A DNA stretch of 64,000 nucleotides from Polaromonas sp. YR568 (GTDB lineage Bacteria; Pseudomonadota; Gammaproteobacteria; Burkholderiales; Burkholderiaceae_C): assembly GCF_900116715.1 (NCBI RefSeq), contig NZ_FPBM01000003.1:434001-498000 (forward strand). The letters are read 5' to 3'. The stretch's first letter is position 1, and each line of letters begins with the position of its first letter. Positions 8,523 through 16,948 of the stretch are shown here, one piece after another. The notes under the pieces were generated by a model that saw only the letters and a program-made list of their open reading frames with translations, had not been told where the DNA came from and made no database searches. A program made the position numbers and the translations under genes.

Positions 8523-9482
8523 TCAGCGCGGCGGCGCAAGTTTCTGCCGGGGCTTGCCCGCGCCAAGTGCGGGGCCCGTACCGGCCGCCGCGCTGGCCGC
8601 GCTTTTTTCGGCCAGCAGCTGCACAAGGTGCTGCCGGATCACCGAGGTGATGTGCTCGCGCTTGCCCTGCTCCAGCATGCCGATGAGCCGTGTCGCGGGC
8701 CGCCCCGGCAGCGGCAGCACACGCAGCAAGGCATCGTTGGCCCAGTCGGCGTTCTTCACATGCGGCACGATGGTCACGCCGACGTTCTGGCGCACCAGGT
8801 CGATGATGGCCGAGAGCGAGCTGAGCTCCAGGAAGTCCTGCGGGGCCAGGCCCAGCTTGCGCAAGGTCTGCTCAATGCGCATGCCGCTGGGCGTGCGCCT
8901 GTCAAAGCGCAAAAAAGGTTGTTCGCGCAGCAGCTTTTTAAAGTCGCTGCCGGGCGGCGCGATGCGAGAGCTCGCCACCACCGTCAGCGGCTCCGTGTAA
9001 AGCGGCGTCCAGCGCATGCCCTTGCGCTCCCGCGGCGAATCGTCGACAAAAATCGCCGCGTCGAGCGCACCGCTCTTGACGCTGGTAGCCAGCCCGCTGG
9101 ACTCCTGCATCACCAGCCGCACATTGAGGCGTGGGTACAGCGGCTTCATCCGGACCACTGTGTTGGACAGCAAGCCCATAGCCGTGACGATGGAGCCAAC
9201 CGTCACCGTGCCGGCAATCTCGCCCTCGCCGTCCAGGCCTTCGCGCATCTGGTCGTAGTAGCCGACGATTTTTTCGGCATGCGCGACCAGCGCCCGCCCT
9301 GCGTCCGACAACACCACGCCGCGCCCCGAGCGCTCGAACAGTGAGCTCTTGAGCTCGTTCTCCAGCGCGCGCATCTGCAGCCCGACGGCCGCCTGCGTCA
9401 GCGCTACGCGGTCAGCCGCCGCGGCAAACGAGCCGCCTTCCGCGACCACCAGAAATGTCTTGAGAAACCGTATGGTGCTCAT
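8523..9482 (-). CDS. LysR family transcriptional regulator
   Basis: 319 residues with an N-terminal winged HTH (FLKTFLVVAEGGSFAAAADRVALTQAAVGLQMRALE) and a periplasmic-binding-like effector domain from about residue 90. It is divergent from the esterase/peptide-transport operon that starts at 9726, the usual arrangement for a LysR regulator and its target. The 243-bp intergenic region contains nested dyads that could be its operator. The last 20 residues are low-complexity Ala/Gly/Pro. The effector is unknown. Confidence 0.92.
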   Translation of the reverse strand: MSTIRFLKTFLVVAEGGSFAAAADRVALTQAAVGLQMRALENELKSSLFERSGRGVVLSDAGRALVAHAEKIVGYYDQMREGLDGEGEIAGTVTVGSIVTAMGLLSNTVVRMKPLYPRLNVRLVMQESSGLATSVKSGALDAAIFVDDSPRERKGMRWTPLYTEPLTVVASSRIAPPGSDFKKLLREQPFLRFDRRTPSGMRIEQTLRKLGLAPQDFLELSSLSAIIDLVRQNVGVTIVPHVKNADWANDALLRVLPLPGRPATRLIGMLEQGKREHITSVIRQHLVQLLAEKSAASAAAGTGPALGAGKPRQKLAPPR

Positions 9483-9541
9483 GCCTGCGTCCGCTTTGGT
9501 TCAGCTCTCGTTCAGCTCGATTCAAAAGAATAACTTTAGCA

Positions 9542-9584
9542 TCTCCAAACATAATATAGATATATTTTTTAAACCGCTTGGAGA
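9542..9584. promoter_or_regulatory. Nested dyads between LysR and esterase genes
   Basis: TCTCCAA (9542-9548) is inverted at 9578-9584 (TTGGAGA). Inside lies the 14-base palindrome AATATA-GA-TATATT (9553-9566) in an AT-rich stretch. The position, 60-100 bp from the LysR start, suits a LysR operator and the divergent promoter. The assignment rests on symmetry and position only. Confidence 0.45.
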
Positions 9585-9725
9585 ACAATCCGCTTTAACA
9601 GGGCTTGAACGGCGCTATAGCAGGGTTGTGTGACGGGCGCATGTCTCCTGTCATCGCGACACATCGCCCTTGTAGCGCGGCAATCAACAGGCCGCTTTTG
9701 AATACTTTTTTGCAGGTGACGATGT

Positions 9726-10625
9726 ATGTCTGAAGTGCTCTCAGCAAATGCCGCAGCGGCTCCGGCCCCGTCTTTCGGCGACCAGCGCGCCGCGGCGATT
9801 TACGACCTGGGCCACAGCACGATCTTTGCGTCGCGCACCGACCCGCGCTTTTCCTACTGCACCTATGCCCCGCCGCACCTGCATGAGTCCAAGCAGCCCA
9901 TGAAGCTGGTGGTCGTCGTGCATGGCACCGGCCGCGCCTTTACCGAATACCGCGACGCCTTTGCCGCCTTCGCCAAATGGAACGACTGCATCGTGCTGTG
10001 CCCGCTGTTCCCGGCCGGCCCGCAGGGCGACGGCAACCGCGACGGCTTCAAGCACCTGCGCGAAGCCGACATCCGCTACGACCAGATACTGCTGAGCATG
10101 GTCGACGAAGTGGCCGTGAAGTTCGGCTGCGATTTCTCCCAGTTCGCGCTCTTTGGGTATTCGGGCGGTGGCCAGTTTGTTAACCGCTTCGGCCTGCTGC
10201 ACCCCGAGCGCCTCTGGGCCCTCTCTATCGGCGCGCCGGGCTCGGTGACTTTGATCGACAGCCAGCAGGACTGGTGGGTCGGCGTGCGCGACTTTGAAAA
10301 GCGCTTCGGCAAACCGCTGAACCTGGCCGCCCTCAAGGCCCTGCCGGTGCACATGGTGGTTGGCAAGGCCGATATGGAAACCTGGGAAATCACCCACCGC
10401 GAGGGCGGCAAATTCTTCATGGCCGGCGCGAATGACGCAGGGCGCACGCGGCCCGAGCGGCTTGAAACCCTGCGCCAGTCTTTCGAGAAGGCCGGCGTCA
10501 ACGTCACCCTCGACCTGGTCGACAACGTTCCGCACGATGGCCTGGCCTGCGTCGACACGGTGCAGGACTTCCTTGCCAGCGTGCTGCGCACCCTCCGCAA
10601 AAAAGCGCCGGGCCGGGCACAGTGA
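9726..10625 (+). CDS. Alpha/beta hydrolase, PHB-depolymerase/esterase-like
   Basis: 299 residues. Motifs of a serine alpha/beta hydrolase are the oxyanion strand VVVVHGTGR, the nucleophile elbow GYSGGG at about residues 143-148, and a late VDNVPHDGLA with the likely catalytic His. No signal peptide is apparent, so it is probably cytoplasmic. It is the first gene of the operon with the peptide-type ABC transporter (10668-15687) and the C45-family peptidase, so it may process an imported ester or amide substrate. That role is inferred from context. Confidence 0.85.
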   Translation: MSEVLSANAAAAPAPSFGDQRAAAIYDLGHSTIFASRTDPRFSYCTYAPPHLHESKQPMKLVVVVHGTGRAFTEYRDAFAAFAKWNDCIVLCPLFPAGPQGDGNRDGFKHLREADIRYDQILLSMVDEVAVKFGCDFSQFALFGYSGGGQFVNRFGLLHPERLWALSIGAPGSVTLIDSQQDWWVGVRDFEKRFGKPLNLAALKALPVHMVVGKADMETWEITHREGGKFFMAGANDAGRTRPERLETLRQSFEKAGVNVTLDLVDNVPHDGLACVDTVQDFLASVLRTLRKKAPGRAQ

Positions 10626-10667
10626 AGTGAAATGATGTCACGCCAACCCCAGACCTGAAGACCGACC

Positions 10668-11612
10668 ATGCTACGTTTTGCACTGGCCCGCCTGGTGATG
10701 GCGATACCGACCCTGCTGATTGTGGCGGTGGCGGTTTTCGTGCTGATCCGGCTCATCCCCGGCGACCCGGCGCAATTGCTGCTGGGCGACCTGGCCGATC
10801 CCATACGCCTCGCAGACCTGCGCGCCCAGCTCGGCCTCGATAAAAGCTGGCCGGTGCAGTTCGGCATCTGGAGCAGCCATGTGCTGGGCGGCGACCTCGG
10901 CGTCTCCATCACTACCGGCGAGCCGGTGCTGCAACTGGTCATGAGCCGCTTCCTCGTCAGCGCGCAGATCGTGCTGGTGGCCGTGTTCTTCGCCACACTG
11001 GTCGCCGTGCCCGCCGGCATGATCGCCGCCTGGAAGCAAAACCGCCTGCCCGACCTGATGCTGGTCGGCACGGCCACGCTGCTGGTGTCCATCCCGACCT
11101 TCTGGCTGGGCCTGTTGCTGCTGCTCTTCTTTGGCCTCAAGCTCGAATGGCTACCCGTGGTCGGTTATGTCTCGGTCATGAACGACTGGAAGTCCGGCCT
11201 GTTGTATCTCTTGATGCCCATCCTCACGCTCTTCCTGCATGAGATCGGTGTGCTGATCCGCATGGCCAGGGCCAGCACGCTGGAAGTGCTGCGGCTGGAC
11301 TACATCACCCACGCACGCGCCAAGGGCCTGTCTGAGCGTGCCGTGCTGATTCATCACGCCTTCCGCAACTCCTTCGGCCCGACCTGGACGTTGATTGGCC
11401 TGGTGCTGGGCAATCTGCTGGGCGGCGTGGCGGTGGTAGAAACCGTCTTCACCATCCCCGGCCTGGGCCGCCTGTTGGTCGATGCGATTTTTGCGCGCGA
11501 CTATCCGGTGATCCAGGGCTGCCTGTTGCTGGTGGCCGTGATCTATGTCGTGACCAATCTGGTGATTGACCTCTGCTATCCGATCTTCGACCCCCGGGTG
11601 CTTGCAGAATGA
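10668..11612 (+). CDS. ABC transporter permease, DppB type
   Basis: 314 residues with six predicted helices. The N-terminal helix (VMAIPTLLIVAVAVFVLIRLIPGDPAQ) is the DppB/OppB start, the region LGLDKSWPVQFGIW follows, and the cytoplasmic coupling loop EVLRLDYITHARAKGLSERAVLIHHAFRN contains the EAA-type interaction with the ATPase. It forms the inner-membrane channel of a peptide/nickel-type importer with the downstream DppC-like partner; the two genes overlap by ATGA. Confidence 0.93.
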   Translation: MLRFALARLVMAIPTLLIVAVAVFVLIRLIPGDPAQLLLGDLADPIRLADLRAQLGLDKSWPVQFGIWSSHVLGGDLGVSITTGEPVLQLVMSRFLVSAQIVLVAVFFATLVAVPAGMIAAWKQNRLPDLMLVGTATLLVSIPTFWLGLLLLLFFGLKLEWLPVVGYVSVMNDWKSGLLYLLMPILTLFLHEIGVLIRMARASTLEVLRLDYITHARAKGLSERAVLIHHAFRNSFGPTWTLIGLVLGNLLGGVAVVETVFTIPGLGRLLVDAIFARDYPVIQGCLLLVAVIYVVTNLVIDLCYPIFDPRVLAE

Positions 11613-12430
11613 AAAAATTCCTCACCCCCCAGGCGCTGATCGGCCTGTTCATCGTGGGCCTGATCCTCGCAGCGGCGCTGCTGACCTTCGTCTGGACACC
11701 GCACGACCCGCTCAAGATCAACTTCATGGCGCGCCTCAAACCGCCCAGCGCCACTTACTGGCTGGGCACCGACGAGTTCGGCCGCGACGAGCTCTCGCGC
11801 CTCATGGCCGGTGCGTCCAACAGCGTGTGGATCAGCTTTCTCACCGTGCTGTTCTCCATCACCATAGGCACGGCCATCGGCGTGCTGACCGGTTTTGTGC
11901 GCGGCTGGACAGACCGCATCATCATGGCCTTCATCAACGCCCTGCTGGCCTTCCCCGGCCTGCTGCTGGCACTGGCGCTGCTGGCGGTCTTTGGCGCCAA
12001 CAAGTACGGCATCATCCTGGCGCTGGGCCTGGCCTACACGCCCTCGGTTACCCGCATCGTGCGTGGCACGGTGATGTCGCTGCGTGAAAAGGAATTCATC
12101 GAATCCTCGCGCGTGCTGGGCAACTCCGAGCTCTACACCATGTTCCGCCACGTGCTGCCGAACTGCGTGGCGCCGCTCACGGTGCTGGCCACCTCGATGT
12201 TCGGCTGGGTCATTCTGGCGGAGAGCTCGCTGTCCTTCCTGGGCCTGGGCGTGCCGCCGCCCGCACCCACCTGGGGCAATATGCTGGCCGCGGCCCGGCC
12301 CTTTATGGCGCAGGCGACTTATCTTTCCATCTTCCCGGGCCTGTGCATTGCACTCACGCTGCTGGGCATCAACTTCCTGGGTGACGCGGTGCGCGACCTG
12401 CTGGATCCGCGCATGAGGGGCGTCGAATGA
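11609..12430 (+). CDS. ABC transporter permease, DppC type
   Basis: 273 residues. Family features are the first helix LIGLFIVGLILAAALLTFVW, the HDPLKINFMARLKPPS segment with WLGTDEFGRDELSRLMAGA, the coupling loop SLREKEFIESSRVLGNSELYTMFRHVLPN, and a terminal LGDAVRDLLDPRMRG. It partners the DppB-like subunit. It overlaps both neighbours by four bases, so stoichiometric translation from one mRNA is likely. Confidence 0.93.
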   Translation: MKKFLTPQALIGLFIVGLILAAALLTFVWTPHDPLKINFMARLKPPSATYWLGTDEFGRDELSRLMAGASNSVWISFLTVLFSITIGTAIGVLTGFVRGWTDRIIMAFINALLAFPGLLLALALLAVFGANKYGIILALGLAYTPSVTRIVRGTVMSLREKEFIESSRVLGNSELYTMFRHVLPNCVAPLTVLATSMFGWVILAESSLSFLGLGVPPPAPTWGNMLAAARPFMAQATYLSIFPGLCIALTLLGINFLGDAVRDLLDPRMRGVE

Positions 12431-14100
12431 CACATCTGGTCGACGTCTCGGCCTTAAGCCTTTCCATCGGCAAAGGCGGCCGCGAAATTGTGCGCAATGT
12501 CTCCTTCACCGTCGCGCCCGGCGAAATCGTCGGCATCGTCGGTGAATCCGGCAGCGGCAAAACCCAGGCGGCCCGCGCCATCATGGGCCTTACGCCACCG
12601 CCGCTGGTGCGCAGCGCCGGCCGCATTCTGTTTGAAGGCGAAGACATGGCGGCGGCCAGCGACGCGCGTTTGCGCCAGCTGCGCGGCGCGCGCATCGGCA
12701 TGGTCTTCCAGGAGCCCATGACCTCGCTCAACCCGTCGATGACAATCGGCCGCCAGCTTGACGAAGGCCTGGCGCTGCACCGGCCTGAGCTTTCACCCGC
12801 CGCGCGCCGCGACAAAGCCCTGGCCATGCTCGCGCGCGTCGGCATCACCGACCCGCAGGCTGCATTGGCTGCGTGGCCGCATGAATTCTCGGGCGGCATG
12901 CGCCAGCGCATGATGCTGGCCTCCGTCATGCTGCTGGAGCCCGCGCTGCTGATCGCCGACGAGCCGACCACCGCGCTGGACGCGCTGGTGCAGCGCGACG
13001 TGCTTGAGCTGATGGTCGGCCTCACGCGTGAACACAACACCGCCGTGCTGCTGATCAGCCACGACCTGCCCATGGTGGCGCGCTACACCCAGCGCATGAT
13101 CGTCATGCAGCAAGGCGAAGTCGTCGAGGCCGGCGACACCGCGTCTTTGCTGGCTGGCCCCAAACAGGACTACACCCGCAAGCTGCTGGAGGCCATTCCG
13201 CGCCGGCAGGCTGCGCGCACCATTGCCGACGACCAGCCCGTCATCGAAGTGCGCAACCTGGTCTTCGACTACCCCGGCAAGCGCCGCCTCTTTGCCAAGT
13301 CGGCCGCCAAACGTGTGCTGCACGGCATCGACCTGGTGGTGCGTCCGCGCGAAATCGTTGCGGTCGTGGGCGGCTCCGGTTCGGGCAAAACCACGCTGGG
13401 CCGCGCGATTGCGGGCCTGATCAAGCCGACAGAAGGCGACATCCGCTTCCGCGGTCGCTCGATTGCGCGCAGCGATGCGGGCTGGCTGGACTACCGCCTC
13501 AATTGCCAGATGGTGTTCCAGGACCCGTATTCCTCCCTCAACCCGCGCATGAGCATCGGCCAGCTGGTCGGCGAAGGGCTGCGGCTGGTGCCCGGCCTGT
13601 CTTCCGCCGACCGGCAAGCCCGCGTGGCCAAGATGCTCGACGAGGTCGGGCTGCAGCCCCAGCATGCGCAGCGCTATGCGCATGAACTCTCGGGCGGCCA
13701 GCGCCAGCGCGTGGCCATTGCTCGTGCGCTGATACGCCAGCCGGCTTTTGTGATTGCCGACGAGCCCGTCTCCGCACTTGACGTGACTGTGCGCGCCCAG
13801 GTGCTGGCGCTGCTGGCCGAGCTGCAGGAGCGCCATGGCTTTGCCTGCCTCTTTATCAGCCACGACCTCGGCGTGGTCGAGCAGGTGGCCGACCGCGTCA
13901 TCGTAATGCAGGCCGGCCAGATCATCGAGCAAGGCAGCCGCGACGAAGTCTTCGATAACCCGCAGCATGCCTACACCCGCAAGCTGCTCTCGGCCATCCC
14001 CGCGCTCACACCCACCGGCCAGGGCGGCATGCAGCTGAAGTGGCGCTTTGACGAACCCGATGCGGCTGCGGGCGGTTTTCAGCCCGCTTCCGCTGTTTAA
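12427..14100 (+). CDS. Fused peptide ABC transporter ATPase (DppD-DppF fusion)
   Basis: 557 residues holding two complete nucleotide-binding domains. Domain 1 has Walker A GESGSGKTQ, signature FSGGMRQR and Walker B LLIADEPTTALD. Domain 2, from about residue 275, has Walker A GGSGSGKTT, signature LSGGQRQR and Walker B FVIADEPVSALD. Each is followed by an oligopeptide-family C-terminal extension (DYTRKLLEAIP and AYTRKLLSAIP). The single-chain arrangement, as in GsiA, replaces separate DppD and DppF subunits. It energises the two permeases before it, which it overlaps by ATGA. Confidence 0.93.
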   Translation: MTHLVDVSALSLSIGKGGREIVRNVSFTVAPGEIVGIVGESGSGKTQAARAIMGLTPPPLVRSAGRILFEGEDMAAASDARLRQLRGARIGMVFQEPMTSLNPSMTIGRQLDEGLALHRPELSPAARRDKALAMLARVGITDPQAALAAWPHEFSGGMRQRMMLASVMLLEPALLIADEPTTALDALVQRDVLELMVGLTREHNTAVLLISHDLPMVARYTQRMIVMQQGEVVEAGDTASLLAGPKQDYTRKLLEAIPRRQAARTIADDQPVIEVRNLVFDYPGKRRLFAKSAAKRVLHGIDLVVRPREIVAVVGGSGSGKTTLGRAIAGLIKPTEGDIRFRGRSIARSDAGWLDYRLNCQMVFQDPYSSLNPRMSIGQLVGEGLRLVPGLSSADRQARVAKMLDEVGLQPQHAQRYAHELSGGQRQRVAIARALIRQPAFVIADEPVSALDVTVRAQVLALLAELQERHGFACLFISHDLGVVEQVADRVIVMQAGQIIEQGSRDEVFDNPQHAYTRKLLSAIPALTPTGQGGMQLKWRFDEPDAAAGGFQPASAV

Positions 14101-14130
14101 TTTTTCCGACTGATTCTTAAGGAGCCTCCC

Positions 14131-15687
14131 ATGCTTTCGATGCGACTGAAATTTTTGAGCGCCGCCGTGCTGGCGGCATGCGGTGCGGCCCAGGCGCAGA
14201 CACCGCAAATCGTGGTCGCGCAGCCGGCCGACATCCGCTCGACCAACCCCGGCGTGAACCGCGACAACACCACCGACGGCGTGGTGCTCAACATCGTCGA
14301 AGGCCTGGTGGCGTACCACGAGAACGGCACCGTCGGCCCGCTGCTGGCGCGCTCCATCGTTGTCAGCCCCGACGGCCTGACCTATATCTTCAAGCTGCGC
14401 ACCAACGTGAAGTTTCACAACGGCGAGCCCATGACCTCGGCCGACGTGCTGTGGAGCTGGAAGCGCTACACCGACCCCAAGACCGACTGGCGCTGCCTCA
14501 GCGAATTTGACGGCCGCTCCGGCGTCAAGGTGACCTCCGTGACAGCACCTGATGCGCAGACCGTGGTCATGCAGCTGGACAAACCCTCGGCCGTCTTCCT
14601 CGACAACCTGGCCCGCACCGACTGCGGCATGACGGCCGTGCTGAACAAAAAATCCGTCAAGGAAGACGGTAGCTGGGACAAGCCCATAGGCACCGGCCCC
14701 TTCAAGTTTGAAGAGTGGAAGCGCGGCGAATACGTCACGCTCAGCGCCTTTGCCGACTACCAGTCGCCCCCCGGCACCAAGCCTGACGGCTACCTCGGTG
14801 TGAAGAAGCCACTGGTCGAGCAGGTCAAGTTCCTGACCGTGCCCGACATGTCGACCTCCAAGGCTGGCCTGCAGTCCGGTGCCATCGATGCCGGCCAGAT
14901 CACCTCCTCCGATGTGCAGGAGCTCAAGGCCAACAAAAACCTCAACGTGGTCGCCGCCGTGGATGCAGGCAAGAACACGCTGCTGATGCAGACCAACGAC
15001 CCGCTGCTCAAAGACGAGCGCATCCGCCAGGCGATTGCACTGTCGCTGGACATGAACCAGCTCGTCGCGGCCTCGTCCGAAGGCCTGGCCCGCGTCAACA
15101 ACTCGGCCATCCAGGACACCTCGGCCTTCTACACCGCAGCCCAGAAAAAAGGCTACCGCTACGACCCGGCCAAGGCCAAGCAGTTGCTGAAAGAAGCCGG
15201 CTACAAGGGCCAGCCCATCGTGATCCAGGCCAACAAGCGCGCCCACGTGCCCAGCTTCTCGGTCGCCGTGATGAGCCAGGCCATGATGCAGGCCGTCGGC
15301 ATCAACGCGCAGATCGAAGTGCTGGAATGGGCGACGCAGCTGGACCGCTACAACAGCGGCAACTACCAGATGAGCTCCTTCACCTACTCGTCGCGCCTGG
15401 ACCCGGCCCTGAGCTATGAGCAGTTCTCGGGCGTCAAAGCCAAACAGCCGCGCAAAGTGTGGGACGACCCGGCCGCGCAAAAGCTGATCGACCAGAGCTT
15501 CACTGAAGCCGACCCGAAGAAACGCCAAGCCTTGTTTGACCAGTTGCACGCCATGATGATCGCCAAGACGCCGCTGGTCATCCTCTACAACGTGACCGAC
15601 TCCTGGGCGGTGCGCAAGCGCGTGTCCGGCTTCACGGTGTGGGAAGGCAAGCCCATGCTCTGGAACACCAAGCTGGCCGCCAAGTAA
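14131..15687 (+). CDS. ABC transporter substrate-binding protein, family 5
   Basis: 518 residues, usual for the DppA/OppA family. An N-terminal export signal ends AACGAAQAQ; it could be cut by signal peptidase I after AQA, or lipidated at the Cys of VLAAC. Mature-protein motifs include DGVVLNIVEGLV, GLTYIFKLRTNVKFHNGEPMTSADV and the IGTGPFKFEEWKRGEYV signature. It delivers the substrate to the 10668-14100 transporter. A strong GGAG precedes the start. A large hairpin follows the gene, common after binding-protein genes that need higher expression. Confidence 0.93.
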   Translation: MLSMRLKFLSAAVLAACGAAQAQTPQIVVAQPADIRSTNPGVNRDNTTDGVVLNIVEGLVAYHENGTVGPLLARSIVVSPDGLTYIFKLRTNVKFHNGEPMTSADVLWSWKRYTDPKTDWRCLSEFDGRSGVKVTSVTAPDAQTVVMQLDKPSAVFLDNLARTDCGMTAVLNKKSVKEDGSWDKPIGTGPFKFEEWKRGEYVTLSAFADYQSPPGTKPDGYLGVKKPLVEQVKFLTVPDMSTSKAGLQSGAIDAGQITSSDVQELKANKNLNVVAAVDAGKNTLLMQTNDPLLKDERIRQAIALSLDMNQLVAASSEGLARVNNSAIQDTSAFYTAAQKKGYRYDPAKAKQLLKEAGYKGQPIVIQANKRAHVPSFSVAVMSQAMMQAVGINAQIEVLEWATQLDRYNSGNYQMSSFTYSSRLDPALSYEQFSGVKAKQPRKVWDDPAAQKLIDQSFTEADPKKRQALFDQLHAMMIAKTPLVILYNVTDSWAVRKRVSGFTVWEGKPMLWNTKLAAK

Positions 15688-15719
15688 GCCTTACAGCGCC
15701 AGCCTCACTCACTTTCAAT

Positions 15720-15749
15720 CGCCTTGATGCGCAGGCTGCGCACAAGGCG
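15720..15749 (+). repeat. REP-like hairpin downstream of the binding-protein gene
   Basis: CGCCTTG, a bulged A, TGCGCAG (15720-15734) pairs with CTGCGCA-CAAGGCG (15736-15749), giving 14 bp around a very tight loop. No U-tract follows. It lies in the 127-bp gap between the binding-protein gene and the C45 peptidase gene. It could stabilise the upstream mRNA or attenuate the downstream gene; it is not a classical terminator. Confidence 0.6.
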
Positions 15750-15814
15750 CGGACAGCCACGCCTTGCGGCGGCCGTCATCTCTCTTCCTGAAACGTCTTC
15801 CGGTAGCACAGCAC

Positions 15815-16945
15815 ATGGCAAACATCGAACAGTTCCCCTTTATCTCCGTCTCCGGCAGCCCGCGCGAACGCGGCCTGCAGTACGGCCGCCAGGCCGCCGG
15901 CCGGGTGCGCGGCAGCGCGCAGCTGTATGGGCAAACGCTGGTCAACCTGGGCTACGGCGACCAGGCCCGCGCGCGGCTGATTGACCACTTCGCCAAAGAG
16001 ATCGGCGACTTCGCGCCCCACTACATCGACGAGATGCGCGGCATCGCCGAAGGCTCGGGCGTGGACTTCCAGGACATCGTGATGATCAACGCCCGCACCG
16101 AAGTGCTGGCCAAGGCCCGCGCCGACAAGCTGAAGGCCGCCGACCAAGAGCCCGGCGACGGCTGCACCGGCGCCATCATCCTGCGCGAGCGCTCCGCCAA
16201 CGGCAACCTGCTGCACGGTCAAAACTGGGACTGGCGCGCCGAGTGCGTAGACACCTCCGTCGTGCTGCGCGTACGCAATGACAACGGCCCCGACTTTTTA
16301 ACCTTTGTCGAAGCCGGCGGCCTGGCCCGCAGCGGCTTCAACAGCGCGGGCGTCTCCATCACCGCCAACTATCTCGAGTCAGACCGCGACTTCAAACAGC
16401 TAGGGGTTCCGCTCTCACTCATCCGCCGCAAGGTGCTGGAGCAAGAGATTTTTTCCCTCGCCATGAAAGCCGTCGCAGCCACACCCAAGTCCTGCTCCAA
16501 CAACATCATGCTGGGCATGTCGCAAGGCTTCGGCATCGACTTTGAATGCACCACCAACGAGTCCTTCCCCATCTACCCCGGCGAAGACAATCTCATCGTG
16601 CACGCCAACCACTGGATGAGCCCCGTCGCCCTCAGCAAACTGGTTGACCTCGGCATCTCCCAATCCCCCGACAGCCACTACCGCGACTGGCGCGTACGCA
16701 AGCTGCTGAACCAGCAAGACAAACTGGGCCGCCAGGATTTGAAGAACGCATTCTTCGACGACTTCGGTCTCCCCTACTCCGTCTGCCGCCCACCCCGTAT
16801 CGGGAGCCACGACAACCTTTCGGCTACCGTCGCCATGGTCATCATGGAACCGGCAGTGGGCGAAATGGAAGTCGCACCCCTGCCGGCGCTGAACAAGGTG
16901 TTTACCTGCTATAGCTTGACGCAGGAGCCGCGGATTGTTGCGTAA
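15815..16945 (+). CDS. C45-family peptidase / acyl-CoA:6-APA acyltransferase-like protein
   Basis: 376 residues from the ATG at 15815. The candidate N-terminal nucleophile is Cys117 in GDGCTGAII, the Gly-Cys autocleavage site typical of the Ntn-hydrolase family C45. Downstream are GQNWDWRAE, SGFNSAGVSITANYL and NHWMSP, all typical of this family. Relatives include penicillin acyltransferase and many bacterial amidases/acyltransferases of unknown substrate. Location at the end of a peptide-type uptake operon suggests hydrolysis of an imported N-acylated or peptide-like compound. No export signal is evident. It ends 3 bp from a convergent gene. Confidence 0.88.
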   Translation: MANIEQFPFISVSGSPRERGLQYGRQAAGRVRGSAQLYGQTLVNLGYGDQARARLIDHFAKEIGDFAPHYIDEMRGIAEGSGVDFQDIVMINARTEVLAKARADKLKAADQEPGDGCTGAIILRERSANGNLLHGQNWDWRAECVDTSVVLRVRNDNGPDFLTFVEAGGLARSGFNSAGVSITANYLESDRDFKQLGVPLSLIRRKVLEQEIFSLAMKAVAATPKSCSNNIMLGMSQGFGIDFECTTNESFPIYPGEDNLIVHANHWMSPVALSKLVDLGISQSPDSHYRDWRVRKLLNQQDKLGRQDLKNAFFDDFGLPYSVCRPPRIGSHDNLSATVAMVIMEPAVGEMEVAPLPALNKVFTCYSLTQEPRIVA

Positions 16946-16948
16946 GGA

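Noticed and set aside
12793..15549. 918-codon minus-strand frame across the ATPase and binding-protein genes
   Set aside because: Long only because the opposite strand is strongly coding and GC-rich; its translation is His/Gly/Val-rich noise without domains.
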